Positions 19,625 to 29,264 of a DNA stretch of 64,000 nt are shown here, piece by piece; positions within the stretch are counted from its first letter, which is position 1; every line of letters begins with the position of its first letter. Source of the DNA: Microbispora hainanensis (GTDB lineage: Bacteria; Actinomycetota; Actinomycetes; Streptosporangiales; Streptosporangiaceae); assembly GCF_036186745.1 (NCBI RefSeq), contig NZ_CP108086.1, positions 4,278,001-4,342,000 of the forward strand, read 5' to 3'. The notes beneath the pieces are model-generated. The model saw only the letters and a program-made list of their open reading frames with translations. It was not told the DNA's origin and did not search any database. A program made the position numbers and the translations under genes.

Positions 19625-21691
19625 GTGAACCAGGAGAGGGCGCGCCGCCACGCGAGGTGGCGGTTGCCGTCCGGTGTGTACAACCCGGTCGTGTCGGCCG
19701 ACGGCCGGAGATGGCGGGACTACGAGCAGGCCGCGGAAGCGCCCGCTCCCTCGCTGGAGGACCGGCGTCTGGAGGTACGGCTGGCGGCGTTGCCGCTGGG
19801 TGTGGACACCGTGACCTTGCCGGTGGTGCCGGCAGCGAGGAACGGCGAGAACGGGCACCGCGGGGGCCACGGGCTGGGAGCGCTGACCGGGCGGCGCGCG
19901 GGGCCGTTAGATCCTCGGGACGCCGTGACCGCCGCGACGCCCGCCGACGCCGGGGCCACCCGGAGCGCTGGGGACCGGGAAGACACCGGGGATCCCGAGG
20001 AGCTCGGGGACTTCGAGGACGCACAGGACTCCGAAGACGCACCAGACGCCGGGGACGTCGAGGGCTTCGAGGACGCCGAGGGCTTCCAGGACGCCGAGGG
20101 CTTCGAGGACGCCGAGGGGGCGGCCGACGGGGAGGCTGCTCGGGAAGCGGCGGACGAGACGGTGCCTGAGAACAGCGCCGAGGAGACCGATGAGAAGACC
20201 GCCCAGCTGATCGCCACGGCACCCGACGGCACGCCGCAGCCCGAGAAAGGAGCGGCAGGGCCCGAGATGGCAGGGGCTGGGGCAACAGGGTCGTGGGCGG
20301 CAGGATCCGGTGCGGAGCCCGGCGGGGAACGTTCCGGCTTCGGGGAGCCGAGCGCAGGATTGCCTGGCGTCGGGATGCCCGGCATCGGGATGCCCGGAGC
20401 GGAGGAGTCCGCTGCGGGGGAGCCGAATGTGGGCGCGTCCGGTACGGGGGAGCTGAGCGCAGGATTGCCTGGCATCGGTACGTCTGGCATCGGGATGCCC
20501 GGAGCGGAGGAGCCCGGCGTGGGGGAGCCTGGCCCTCACGACTCCGGCGACCTGACGCACGTGGTGGAGCGCGTGACCCCCGCGACCGAGACGGACGGCA
20601 CAGGCACCGGCACCGGCACCGACGCCGACATCGACTCCGCGTGCGAGTACGAGGACGACGACGTCGAGGACCCGGCCAAGCTCCCGGATCCCCTGGCAAG
20701 CGAGAACCACCTTGGGACGGCGGCCGCAGGCACACAGGTTGGCGCAGTGGAACAGGACTGCGCGGCGGAACAGGAGGGTGCGCCGGTAGACGAGGTCACG
20801 ACGGCCGAGGCGACCCGGACGGCCGTGCCGACCGTGACGTCCCTGACGACTGTGACGGCCATGCCGACCGTCGAGAGCGATCGGCCGCAGGACCCGATGC
20901 CCGAGACGGGACACGACGTCGCCGCCCTGGCCGGGCAGGACGAGTGGCTCGTCGAGACCTCGCCCGCGCCGACGCTTCCCATGCAGCCGGGCATGGCCGC
21001 CGACGACGGCCCGGAGACGGGCGAACTCGATGATGCCGACGACTTCTGGTCGGCCGTGCTGCGCGACGAGACCGAGCGTGACTGGCTCGACAGCCCGGAC
21101 CGCCCGCGTCGGCTGGAGGAGACCCGTCCGTACGGCAGGCCCGGCGGCCTGGCCGAGGCGGATCCAGGCGGCCAGGTGAGCCTCATGCAGGCGGTGAGCG
21201 GGCGCTTCCCGGACCCGCGAGGCACGTGGATCCGCCTGATCAACGCCGAAGGCCCGACGGAGGACGCGTTCAGGTCCAACAACGCCGTCGACTGCGCGCT
21301 GTCGGTCATGTCCACCTGGCACGGTGAGCCTGTCGTGGCGGCGCGCAGGCAGCCGGAGTACGACGGGTCGGGGCGCCCGCTGCTGACCGGGGAGACCGGG
21401 GGCGTCGCCCGCGCCGAGGAGTGGCTCGGGCATCGCTTCGAATACGTGGGCCACGGCCGCCGGGCGTACGTGGCGATCGCGCAGCGGCTGATCTTCGGTG
21501 GTCACGGTGCCGCCGCCGTCCTCATCACCCGGTGGGCCGGGGGAGGCAGCCACGCGTGGAACGCCGTCAACTGCCGGGGCGAGGTCCTGTGGATCGACGC
21601 CCAGCGGGGTCACATGGCCGTGGAGCCGCCGTACGAGGATGTGACGGGGGTCTTCGCGGTGGTGATCGACCGCCAGGGCCGCCGCCTGTGA
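19625..21691 (+). CDS. Large acidic protein with C-terminal papain-fold (Tox-PL-like) domain
   Basis: A protein of 688 residues. A short basic N-terminus with RRHARWRLPSGVYNPVV is followed by about 480 residues of acidic, repetitive, probably disordered sequence, including EGFEDAEGFQDAE units and PGIGMPGAEE units. The last 170 residues form a domain with C557 (NAVDCALS), H643 (GSHAWN) and D658/Q660 (WIDAQRG), the order and spacing of papain-fold glutamine-deamidase toxins (Tox-PL). The start GTG at 19625 follows GAGGAGGGGGG with eight-base spacing; an ATG at 19598 lacks such a site. There is no signal peptide and no immunity gene is evident. Protein deamidase or protease activity is inferred only. 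Confidence 0.75.
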   Translation: MNQERARRHARWRLPSGVYNPVVSADGRRWRDYEQAAEAPAPSLEDRRLEVRLAALPLGVDTVTLPVVPAARNGENGHRGGHGLGALTGRRAGPLDPRDAVTAATPADAGATRSAGDREDTGDPEELGDFEDAQDSEDAPDAGDVEGFEDAEGFQDAEGFEDAEGAADGEAAREAADETVPENSAEETDEKTAQLIATAPDGTPQPEKGAAGPEMAGAGATGSWAAGSGAEPGGERSGFGEPSAGLPGVGMPGIGMPGAEESAAGEPNVGASGTGELSAGLPGIGTSGIGMPGAEEPGVGEPGPHDSGDLTHVVERVTPATETDGTGTGTGTDADIDSACEYEDDDVEDPAKLPDPLASENHLGTAAAGTQVGAVEQDCAAEQEGAPVDEVTTAEATRTAVPTVTSLTTVTAMPTVESDRPQDPMPETGHDVAALAGQDEWLVETSPAPTLPMQPGMAADDGPETGELDDADDFWSAVLRDETERDWLDSPDRPRRLEETRPYGRPGGLAEADPGGQVSLMQAVSGRFPDPRGTWIRLINAEGPTEDAFRSNNAVDCALSVMSTWHGEPVVAARRQPEYDGSGRPLLTGETGGVARAEEWLGHRFEYVGHGRRAYVAIAQRLIFGGHGAAAVLITRWAGGGSHAWNAVNCRGEVLWIDAQRGHMAVEPPYEDVTGVFAVVIDRQGRRL

Positions 21692-21751
21692 CCACCCTGC
21701 CGACGCCTGCGGCCCGTGCGGCGAGCACGGGCCCTGCGGCGGCGACGGCGG

Positions 21752-22705
21752 TCAGGGACGGTCGTGGAGCGCGTCGTCCGCGTCGAGCCGTTCGATGAAG
21801 CCGAGGACCCGGGCGGCGACCCGCTCGGGGAACTCGCCGTTGAGGGCGTGGGAGGCGTCCGGCCACAGCTCGACCGTGCCGTGGGCGAGCAGCCGGCGGG
21901 CGCGTTCCGCGGCCCTGCCCGGATTGTGGATGATGCTGCGCCCGGCGATCACGGCGAGGGCCGGCACGCCGACCGCGGCGACCTCCTCGTCCGAGGGGTA
22001 CGTCGGCGGGGGGAGGAATGCGGCGAACTCCCGCATCCCGGCGGAGATCAGGGCGGCGACCGGCTCGTCGCCGGATATGTCGGCTCCGCCGGAGATCCAG
22101 CCCAGCAGCCGCCTGCGCCACGGCTCGGGGAGCGGCCCCACCGCTCCCAGCGAGACGGCGACCGCCTTCCAGGTGATCCGGCCGAACAGGCAGGCGGGAT
22201 CGAGCAGGCTCAGGGAGGCGACCTTCTCCGGGGCGTGCATGGCGAGCCGGAAGGCGGTCCACCCGCCGATCGACACTCCCAGGAGGTGCGTACGGTCGAG
22301 GCCGAGCCCGGCCAGGAGTTCCGCGAGCCACACGCCGTGGTCGGCCGCGCTCGCGAACGGCCTGCTCTGCACCGAGAGGCCGGGCTCGCCGAGCAGGTCG
22401 ATCGCGTAGACGACGCGGCCGGAGGCGCGGAGGCCGGCGAGGTTCGGCGCCCACATCGGGGTGGACGCGGTGCGTCCCGGCAGCAGGAGGAGCGGCGTTC
22501 CGGCATCGGCGCCGTCCGCGCCGAAGCGGTAGGCGCGGACCGTGCCGAAGCCGGTCGGCACATCCCGGACCTCGTCACACGGCGGGAGGCCGGCCATGGC
22601 CCGGTCATACGCCCGCCGGTAGCGCGCGTAGGCCGGCGCGTCCCGGAAGTGCCCGAGGCGGCGCCGGCGGAACTGCGCTCCGATGTTGGGCCGCACCTCG
22701 TTCAC
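21752..22705 (-). CDS. Alpha/beta hydrolase
   Basis: A protein of 317 residues with a typical alpha/beta-hydrolase fold: the oxyanion region LLLLPGRTAS, the nucleophile elbow GVSIGGW, an acidic residue in the GVPALAVIAG region and a late His in WPDASHALNGEFP. The substrate is unknown. It is divergent from a TetR-family gene, with two short palindromes between them, so it is probably the regulated target. The start is GTG at 22705. Confidence 0.85.
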   Translation of the reverse strand: MNEVRPNIGAQFRRRRLGHFRDAPAYARYRRAYDRAMAGLPPCDEVRDVPTGFGTVRAYRFGADGADAGTPLLLLPGRTASTPMWAPNLAGLRASGRVVYAIDLLGEPGLSVQSRPFASAADHGVWLAELLAGLGLDRTHLLGVSIGGWTAFRLAMHAPEKVASLSLLDPACLFGRITWKAVAVSLGAVGPLPEPWRRRLLGWISGGADISGDEPVAALISAGMREFAAFLPPPTYPSDEEVAAVGVPALAVIAGRSIIHNPGRAAERARRLLAHGTVELWPDASHALNGEFPERVAARVLGFIERLDADDALHDRP

Positions 22706-22732
22706 GTACGGATCCTCCGCTCACCTTGGCAG

Positions 22733-22770
22733 TACGATCGTATTGCATCACTATCACAATACGTTCGTAT
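22733..22770. promoter_or_regulatory. Twin operator sites for the TetR regulator
   Basis: TACGATCGTA (22733-22742) is a perfect palindrome and ATACGTTCGTAT (22759-22770) is a second, related one. Their centres are 27 bases apart in the intergenic region between the divergent hydrolase and tetR genes. Confidence 0.65.
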
Positions 22771-22790
22771 CGCGAAAGAGGGAGCGGGCC

Positions 22791-23414
22791 GTGCCGAAGC
22801 AGGTCGACCACGCGGCCCGGCGGGAGGAGATCGCCCAGGCCGCGCTGCGGCTGTGCGCGCGAGACGGCCTGGCCGGAGTGACCATAGGGCAGGTGGCACA
22901 GGAGGCCGGCGTCTCCAAAGGGCTTGTGCAGCACTACTTCGCCGGGAAGGCCGATCTGCTGCGCGCCAGCGCCCAGGTCCTGAGGGGAGAGATCGAGCGC
23001 CAGGTTCGCGATGCCGTACGGGACGCTCACGGCCCTGCGGAAACGCTGCGGTGCGTGCTGCTCGCGATCGTCGAGCTGGGCGTGACAGCCGTGGTCCCGC
23101 TGCTCGCCGGGCACGCGTTCCTGAGCATGGCCGTCGCCGACCCGGAGATCCGCGCCCTCTATCGTGCCGGCGGTGACGGCGTCCATCGCGAGATCGCCGC
23201 GCTGCTGGCGGCCGCCGGCCCGGCCCCGGACGTCGATCCCGGCGCGGAGGCCCACGCACTGCTCGGTCTCGCGCGTGGCCTCGCCGACGGCGTGCTGCTC
23301 GGGGAACTCGGCGTCGACGCCGCGGCCGCGATCGTCGACCATCACCTCGGCCGGATCCTGCCCGGGGCCCGGGCCCGCTCCGACGATCCTTCCCCGTCGC
23401 GGGTCTCCGGGTGA
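22791..23414 (+). CDS. TetR-family transcriptional regulator
   Basis: A protein of 207 residues. The N-terminal helix-turn-helix (residues about 10-55, with GLAGVTIGQVAQEAGVSKG and LVQHYFAGKADLL) is typical of TetR/BetI-type repressors; the C-terminal ligand-binding domain is helical and alanine-rich. The start is GTG at 22791 after GAGGGAGC. It is divergent from the alpha/beta hydrolase gene, and two related palindromes in the shared promoter suggest autoregulation plus control of the hydrolase. Confidence 0.92.
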   Translation: MPKQVDHAARREEIAQAALRLCARDGLAGVTIGQVAQEAGVSKGLVQHYFAGKADLLRASAQVLRGEIERQVRDAVRDAHGPAETLRCVLLAIVELGVTAVVPLLAGHAFLSMAVADPEIRALYRAGGDGVHREIAALLAAAGPAPDVDPGAEAHALLGLARGLADGVLLGELGVDAAAAIVDHHLGRILPGARARSDDPSPSRVSG

Positions 23415-23490
23415 CGACCAGCGTCGGGTGTCGGTCGTCGGTCGTCGGGCATCGTGTGGCCGGAGACGGCGTGCGTGCCCGGCCCCGCCG

Positions 23491-23560
23491 CCCGGGTCAC
23501 CCGCTCGCCCGGGTCACCCGCTCGCCCGGGTCACCCGCTCGCGCGGGCGGCCCGGGTCAC
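23491..23560. repeat. Tandem 17-bp GC-rich repeat
   Basis: Three copies of a CGGGTCACCCGCTCGCC unit, then a degenerate fourth, between the convergent tetR and ABC permease genes. Confidence 0.7.
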
Positions 23561-23628
23561 CGCCGTACCGGCCCGGGCGACCGCTGTTCCGGTCCGGACG
23601 GCACTGGTGAGCGGCGGGGGAGCGGTGG

Positions 23629-26118
23629 TCAGGAGGCGGCCAGCGCTCCGACGACCGAGGCCCGGGCGGCACGGCGGGCGGGCAGCAGCGCGGCGAGCAC
23701 TCCGGCCAGGCCGGAGGCGGCGATGAAGAGCAGGATCTGCCCGATCGGCAGCTCGAAGGAGACGTCCGTCGTGAACGCCGTCGTCGCCGCCCAGCCGTAC
23801 GCGGTGCCGAGCACGACGCCGACGATCGCACCGACCAGGCCGAGGACCAGCGCCTCGACCGAGAGCATGCCCCGTAGCTGCGGCCGGGTCAGGCCGAGGG
23901 CGCGCAGCAGTGCGGACTCGCGGGTGCGTTCGTGGACCGAGAGCGACAGCGTGTTCGCGATGCCGAGCAGGGAGATCACGATCGCCAGGGCGAGCAGCCC
24001 GGTGACGACCATGAGGATCGAGTCGAGCGCCTCGTCGAACTGGCCGCGGATCTCGGTGGTGCTGCCGACCTTGACCGCCGGGTAGGCCGCCGTCGCGGCG
24101 TCCACGATCGTGCGCGCCCGTTGGGGGTCCACCCCGTCCGCGGTGTTCACCAGGACCTGCGCGTCGTCCACCCTGCCGAAGTGCCGCTCGAAACTCTGCT
24201 CGGCCATGGTGATCGACGGCAGCATCGACACGTCGGACTTCAGCACCGCCACGATCTTGAGCGGGGTGCTCTTTCCCTTCGACGTGACCGTCACGGTGTC
24301 ACCGACCTTTGCGCCGAGATCCCGGGCCACGTCGTCGGCCACCGCGACGTCGCCCACGCCGAAGCCGTCCATGGTGCCGGACGACGCCTCCGGCTTGATG
24401 GCGGTGCCGATGGACGACTGGGTGACCGTGCCCACCTTGTAGTCGTGGCCGTTCACCTTGGCCTTCTCCCCGCGGAACTCGGTCACCGTGGCCAGGTCGC
24501 GGTTCGCGCGCAGCGTGTCGGCGATCGAGCGGGGGATCGTGCCCGTCTGCGAGGACAGGATGTAGTCGGCGGGGAACTGCTGGTCGAGCCGGCCGCTCAC
24601 GGTGGTCCGCATCGTGGAGGTCAGGACCGCCATGAACGTCATCAGCGTCACGCCGACCGTCAGGGCCACCGTCGTGGTCGCCGCCCGCTTGGGGTTGCGC
24701 CGCGCGTTGTCCACGGCGAGCCGTCCCGGCACGCCGAACAGCCGCGCCGGCACCCAGCCGGCCAGCCCGCTCAGCGGCCGTACGATCACCGGGCCGAGGA
24801 TGAGCACCGCGAAGAACACGAGCACGCCGCCCGCCATGACCGTCAGCAGTGCCGCCTGGCTCGGCTCCTGCAGCACGCCCGCCACGGTGAGGCCGACCCC
24901 GGCCAGCACGAACAGGGCGGAGGCGACCATCCGGACGACCCCGGTGCGGAAGGTGTGCTCCTCGACCTGCGTGCGCAGCGCCGCGACGGGCGGCACGCGG
25001 GTGGCCTGGCGCGCCGGGAGCAGGGCGGCGGCCATCGTCATGACGGTGCCGGTGCACATGCCGACGACGATCGTCTGCGGGGACAGGCTCACGGTGCCCG
25101 TGGGGATGTCCGTCCCGACGGCCCGCAGCACGGCGACCGCGGCGGCCCCGAGGCCGAGGCCCGTCAGCAGGCCGAGCACCGACGACACCAGGCCGACCAC
25201 GGCCGACTCCAGCACGATCGAGCCGAAGACCTGCCGCTTGGTCGCGCCGATGCAGCGCAGCAGCGCCATCTCGCGCATCCGCTGCGCGACCAGGATGCTG
25301 AAGGTGTTGTAGATGACGAGCGCGGCGACGAGCAGCGCGACCGCGCCGAACAGCAACAGGCCCAGCCGGAAGGAGGACGTGTCCACATGGTTGCGCTGGG
25401 CCACCTCGTCGGCGCGTTCCCGCCCGGTGACGACCTTCGCCTCGCCCGTCGCCGCCGCGACGGCCGTACGCAGGCTCTCCTGCGAGGGGCCCGAGGAGAG
25501 GACGTCGATCTCGGTGAAGCCCTTGGCGCCGGTGACGCGCCGAGCCGTGCCGGGGGTGAACGCGACCGCGCCCCGGTAGGCGAGCTCCTGGTCGAGGCCC
25601 ACGTCGAAGACGCCGACGAGGCGGAACTCCTGCCGCTTGCCGGCATGGTCGAGCACCGCGATGGTGGCCCCGGGCGTGAACCCCTGCGTCTTGGCGGTGT
25701 TCTCGTCGAGCACCGCCTCGTCGGCGGCAGAGGGGGCCCTGCCGGAGGTGATCTTGATGCGGCTCGCCGGGATCGACACCCCGGCCGTGGGGTAGTCCCC
25801 CACGACCTTGCCGTCCTTGCCGATGAGCGGCACGTCCCCGGACACCATGGGCTGCGCATCCTTGACGCCCGGCACCGCCTTGATCGCCGCGAGCGCGCTC
25901 TCCGGCAGGTTCTCGTCTGGCCCGGCGCCGTCCTTGGGCGTCACCACCACATCCACCTTGTCGGCGTCCGCGGCGAACGACTGGGCGAACCCGGCGTCGA
26001 TGGTGTCGGTGAGCACGAACGTGCCCGCGATGAAGCCGACCCCGAGCACGATCGCCAGAGAGGTGAGCACCAGGCGCAGGCGGTGCGCCAGGAGCCCGGC
26101 GAGGGTGGTCCGGAACAC
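23629..26118 (-). CDS. MacB/FtsX-type ABC transporter permease
   Basis: A protein of 829 residues with two FtsX-type permease units. The first transmembrane helix (about 17-37) is followed by a large extracytoplasmic MacB-like domain, then three helices near residues 250-385; a second such unit (about 475-829) completes the eight-helix arrangement with a second extracytoplasmic domain. Such permeases export lipids, peptides or antibiotics, or work by mechanotransmission, together with the ATPase encoded three bases upstream. The operon with a NarL-type two-component system suggests induction by a cell-envelope stress. The long plus-strand frame opposite is a shadow. Confidence 0.93.
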   Translation of the reverse strand: MFRTTLAGLLAHRLRLVLTSLAIVLGVGFIAGTFVLTDTIDAGFAQSFAADADKVDVVVTPKDGAGPDENLPESALAAIKAVPGVKDAQPMVSGDVPLIGKDGKVVGDYPTAGVSIPASRIKITSGRAPSAADEAVLDENTAKTQGFTPGATIAVLDHAGKRQEFRLVGVFDVGLDQELAYRGAVAFTPGTARRVTGAKGFTEIDVLSSGPSQESLRTAVAAATGEAKVVTGRERADEVAQRNHVDTSSFRLGLLLFGAVALLVAALVIYNTFSILVAQRMREMALLRCIGATKRQVFGSIVLESAVVGLVSSVLGLLTGLGLGAAAVAVLRAVGTDIPTGTVSLSPQTIVVGMCTGTVMTMAAALLPARQATRVPPVAALRTQVEEHTFRTGVVRMVASALFVLAGVGLTVAGVLQEPSQAALLTVMAGGVLVFFAVLILGPVIVRPLSGLAGWVPARLFGVPGRLAVDNARRNPKRAATTTVALTVGVTLMTFMAVLTSTMRTTVSGRLDQQFPADYILSSQTGTIPRSIADTLRANRDLATVTEFRGEKAKVNGHDYKVGTVTQSSIGTAIKPEASSGTMDGFGVGDVAVADDVARDLGAKVGDTVTVTSKGKSTPLKIVAVLKSDVSMLPSITMAEQSFERHFGRVDDAQVLVNTADGVDPQRARTIVDAATAAYPAVKVGSTTEIRGQFDEALDSILMVVTGLLALAIVISLLGIANTLSLSVHERTRESALLRALGLTRPQLRGMLSVEALVLGLVGAIVGVVLGTAYGWAATTAFTTDVSFELPIGQILLFIAASGLAGVLAALLPARRAARASVVGALAAS

Positions 26119-26121
26119 GGC

Positions 26122-26865
26122 TCAGGCCTCCAGCGCCATCAGCGTGTCGAGCACGGCCTGCGGCGTCGGCCGATCGACCTCGCTCACCAGCAACCCGTCA
26201 CGCAGGAAGACCACCCGGTCGGCGTACGACGCCGCCACCGGGTCATGGGTCACCATCACGATCGTCTGCCCGAGTTCGCGTACGGACCTGCGCAGGAACG
26301 CCAGCACCTCGGCGCCGCTGCGTGAGTCGAGATTGCCGGTCGGCTCGTCGGCGAAGATCACCTGAGGCTTGCTGATGAGCGCCCGCGACACGGCGACGCG
26401 CTGCTGCTGGCCGCCCGACAGCTCGTTCGGCTTGTGCCTGAGCCGGTCACGCAGGCCGACCGTCTCGATCACGCGGTCGAACAACGCCTGGTCGGCCTGA
26501 CGGCCCGCGATCTCCAGGGGCAGCCGGATGTTCTGCTCGGCCGTCAGCGTCGGCAGCAGGTTGAACGCCTGGAAGATGAACCCCACACGCTCGCGCCGCA
26601 GGAGCGTGAGCTGCTTGTCGTTCAGACCGGTGATCTCGACGTCGCCGATGCTCACCCGCCCGTCCGTCACGGTGTCCAATCCGGCCAGGCAGTGCATCAG
26701 GGTGGATTTGCCGGAGCCGGACGGCCCCATGATCGCGGTGAACGCCTCCGCGGCGAAGGCGACGTCGATGCCGCGCAGCGCGTGCACCGCCGCGTCGCCC
26801 TCGCCGTACACCTTTGTCAGTCCACGCGCGACGACCGCGGTGCGGACCTGGGTTGTCGTAGTCAT
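26122..26865 (-). CDS. ABC transporter ATP-binding protein (MacB/LolD type)
   Basis: A protein of 247 residues with Walker A GPSGSGKST, the Q-loop, the signature LSGGQQQRVAVSRAL, Walker B VIFADEPTGNLD and the H-loop MVTHD. This pattern is that of the LolD/MacB/FtsE subfamily. The gene ends three bases before the permease, so the two form one transporter. It is preceded by the response-regulator gene on the same strand, with 113 bases between. Confidence 0.95.
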   Translation of the reverse strand: MTTTTQVRTAVVARGLTKVYGEGDAAVHALRGIDVAFAAEAFTAIMGPSGSGKSTLMHCLAGLDTVTDGRVSIGDVEITGLNDKQLTLLRRERVGFIFQAFNLLPTLTAEQNIRLPLEIAGRQADQALFDRVIETVGLRDRLRHKPNELSGGQQQRVAVSRALISKPQVIFADEPTGNLDSRSGAEVLAFLRRSVRELGQTIVMVTHDPVAASYADRVVFLRDGLLVSEVDRPTPQAVLDTLMALEA

Positions 26866-26978
26866 GCCGCCACGCTATGGCCGTGATCAGGGCGTTTCCT
26901 CGGCCTCGCGGACGTTCTCGGCGTGCGGCCCCGGTACGGGCCCGCTGGGACGTGTGCGACTGGTGAGGTAGTCCGGCC

Positions 26979-27644
26979 TCAGCCCCGCGGATGATCGGGG
27001 GACACTACGCCCGTCTCGTACGCGTAGACGACCACCTGGGCCCGGTCGCGCAACCCCAGCTTGGCGAGGATGCGGCCGAGATGGGTCTTCACCGTCGCCT
27101 CCGCGAGATGCAGCCGCGCCGCGATCTCGGAGTTCGACAGGCCGCGGGCCACGTGGACCATCACCTCACGCTCCCGCGCCGTCAGCACGCCCGAGTCCTC
27201 CCGCCGCGCGTCCCCCTCCGGCAGGAGCACGGCGAAGCGGTCGAGCAGACGGCGGGTCGTGCTCGGCGCGACCACCGCGTCGCCGGAGTGGACCGACCGG
27301 ATCGCGCTGATCAGCTCGGCCGGCGGCACGTCCTTCAGCAGGAACCCCGCCGCGCCCGCCTTGATCGCGGCGAACGCGTACTCGTCGAGGTCGAACGTCG
27401 TGAGGATCAGCACCTTGGGGCCGTCGGGCGCCGCGCAGATCACGCGGGCCGCCTCCACGCCGTCCATCCGCGGCATGCGGACGTCCATGAGGACCACGTC
27501 GGCCTCGACGGCGCGCAGCGCCTCGACGGCCGCCAAGCCGTCCGCCGCCTCGCCCACGACCTCGATGTCCGGCTGCGCCCCGAGGACCATCCGGAACCCG
27601 GTCCGCACCAGCTCCTGGTCGTCCACCAGCATGACGCGTATCAC
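26979..27644 (-). CDS. NarL/FixJ-family response regulator
   Basis: A protein of 221 residues. The receiver domain has D8-D9, the phosphoacceptor D54 (VLMDVRMPRMDG), T and K positions (ILTTF, LLKDVP); the C-terminal LuxR-type helix-turn-helix contains LTAREREVMVHVARGLSNSEIA. It should be phosphorylated by the histidine kinase encoded next to it and probably activates the adjacent ABC transporter genes. Confidence 0.95.
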   Translation of the reverse strand: MIRVMLVDDQELVRTGFRMVLGAQPDIEVVGEAADGLAAVEALRAVEADVVLMDVRMPRMDGVEAARVICAAPDGPKVLILTTFDLDEYAFAAIKAGAAGFLLKDVPPAELISAIRSVHSGDAVVAPSTTRRLLDRFAVLLPEGDARREDSGVLTAREREVMVHVARGLSNSEIAARLHLAEATVKTHLGRILAKLGLRDRAQVVVYAYETGVVSPDHPRG

Positions 27645-27916
27645 TGCCGCTCCGTTCCGCTCGTCATCGCCGCGATCCCCGCAACCGTACGCGGCCGGGA
27701 GACGGCCGGGTCACCACGGTCCGGGACCTGCCGTTCATCACGGGTTGGGGCCGGCCGGCCGCTTCGGCCGGGGGACCGCCGGGCGTCCCGGCCGGGTCAC
27801 CACGGTCCGGGACCTGCCGTTCATCACGGGTTGGGGCCGGCCGGCCGCTTCGGCCGGGGGACCGCCGGGCGTCCCGGCCGGGGGCCGGCTGGGCGTTGGG
27901 CCGGGAGCCGGCCGGG
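27645..27916. other. Intergenic region between the kinase and response-regulator genes
   Basis: It is occupied mostly by an exact 86-base tandem duplication. No gene seen. Confidence 0.7.
27704..27882. repeat. Perfect 86-bp tandem duplication
   Basis: Positions 27704-27789 are repeated without change at 27790-27875, and the third copy begins for seven bases before diverging. The unit contains two GGCCGG-rich inverted repeats. Identity without any substitution implies a recent duplication. Confidence 0.9.
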
Positions 27917-29110
27917 TCACGCGGCCACCCCGACGGGAATGCGGGCGACCACCCGGAACCCGCCGCCCATGCGCGGGGCGGCCTCGACGCTGCCGCCGTA
28001 CATCGCCGCCCTCTCCCGCATGCCGATCAGCCCGTGCCCGCCGACCATGCGCGGTGCGGCCGCGCCCCTGCCGTCGTCGCTGATCCTCAGCTCGATCTCA
28101 CGCCTGCCGTACGTCACCTCGACCCAGGCCCGAGTGCCCGGGCCGCCGTGCTTGAGCGCGTTCGTCAGCGCCTCCTGCACGATCCGGTAGACGGCGAGCT
28201 GCTCGCCCTCCGGCAGGCTCCGCGCGGTGCCGGACACGGTGAACTCGGTCGGCAACCCCGAGGCCCTGACCTGCTCGATCAGGTCGCCGAGCTGGGCGAC
28301 GCCGGGCTGCGGAGCGTACTCCTCCGCCGGGCTGCCAGCGTCGTGCCGCAGCACGCCCACCAGCCTGCGCATCTCGGCGAGCGCCTGCCGCCCGGTCGCC
28401 GAGATCGCCTGCATCGCGCGCCGGGCCTGCTCGGGGTCGCTGTCGATGGCGTATCCCGCGCCGTCGGCCTGGACGACCATCACGCTGACGTTGTGGGCGA
28501 CCACGTCGTGCAGTTCGCGGGCGATGCGGGCGCGCTCGGCCGCGGCGGCGATGCGCGCCTGCTGGTCGCGCTCCCGCTCGGCCCGCTCGGCACGTTCGAC
28601 CAGGCTCTCCACATAGCGGCGGCGCGTGTTGGTGTAGATCCCGGCGAGCCAGACGGCGACGATGAACGCCGAAGACGAGACCCATGCCCGCCCGGCCTCG
28701 AGAGACCAGCGCAGCATCGCCAGCAGCAGCCCGAACTCGGCGACCGCACCGGCGGCCAGCGCCCACAGGAGTGTGGAGCGCGCGACGACGTTGTACAGCG
28801 CGACGAGCACCGCGATGTTGGCGGGCAGGACGATGACGCCGAGCAGCCACTGGACGAAGCTGACGGCGGAGACCACCGCGAAGACCTCACGGGGATGGTC
28901 GCGGCGCCACGTCAGCGGAACGATGAGCGCGGCCGACAACAGCAGCAGCCAGGGCACGCCGACCTCACGTGCCCCCATAGCGCTGGCTCGGCTGAACACT
29001 TCGACGGTGATCAGGCTCAACAGCGCCAGCGGGGAGACCGTGAGCGAGTCCACGAGCTTGCTGTGGCGCCGGGTCCAGGCGCGCAGTCTGCCGAACACGT
29101 ACCCAACCAT
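27917..29110 (-). CDS. Sensor histidine kinase (HisKA_3 type)
   Basis: A protein of 397 residues. Four to five membrane helices occupy residues 22-165, without a large sensor domain, so the signal is probably sensed in the membrane. The phosphoacceptor is H201 in ARELHDVVAH; the catalytic ATPase part includes VYRIVQEALTNALKHG (N box) and ISDDGRG and GHGLIGMRERA (G boxes). It pairs with the downstream NarL-type regulator. The start ATG at 29110 lacks a clear ribosome site. Confidence 0.94.
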   Translation of the reverse strand: MVGYVFGRLRAWTRRHSKLVDSLTVSPLALLSLITVEVFSRASAMGAREVGVPWLLLLSAALIVPLTWRRDHPREVFAVVSAVSFVQWLLGVIVLPANIAVLVALYNVVARSTLLWALAAGAVAEFGLLLAMLRWSLEAGRAWVSSSAFIVAVWLAGIYTNTRRRYVESLVERAERAERERDQQARIAAAAERARIARELHDVVAHNVSVMVVQADGAGYAIDSDPEQARRAMQAISATGRQALAEMRRLVGVLRHDAGSPAEEYAPQPGVAQLGDLIEQVRASGLPTEFTVSGTARSLPEGEQLAVYRIVQEALTNALKHGGPGTRAWVEVTYGRREIELRISDDGRGAAAPRMVGGHGLIGMRERAAMYGGSVEAAPRMGGGFRVVARIPVGVAA

Positions 29111-29264
29111 ATGTATCGGCTGCTCAGGAGGGTCTCACCCTTGCGGCGGATCCGGTGGTACGACTCAGGTCGCAGCCGCCTGCCGCGTTTACGCCGTTCT
29201 TACGGATCTCGGCGCATTCTTGTCCTCGGGAGCGCTTCTGTGAAGCGGGTCAAGGGAGATTTGG

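Noticed and set aside
23932-26325. 797-codon plus-strand frame opposite the FtsX-type permease
   Set aside because: His/Arg/Asp-rich shadow frame typical of high-GC antisense; the minus-strand gene is a clear family member.
27704-27882. CRISPR array or attachment site
   Set aside because: Copies are contiguous and identical with no spacers, and there are no cas or integrase genes nearby.
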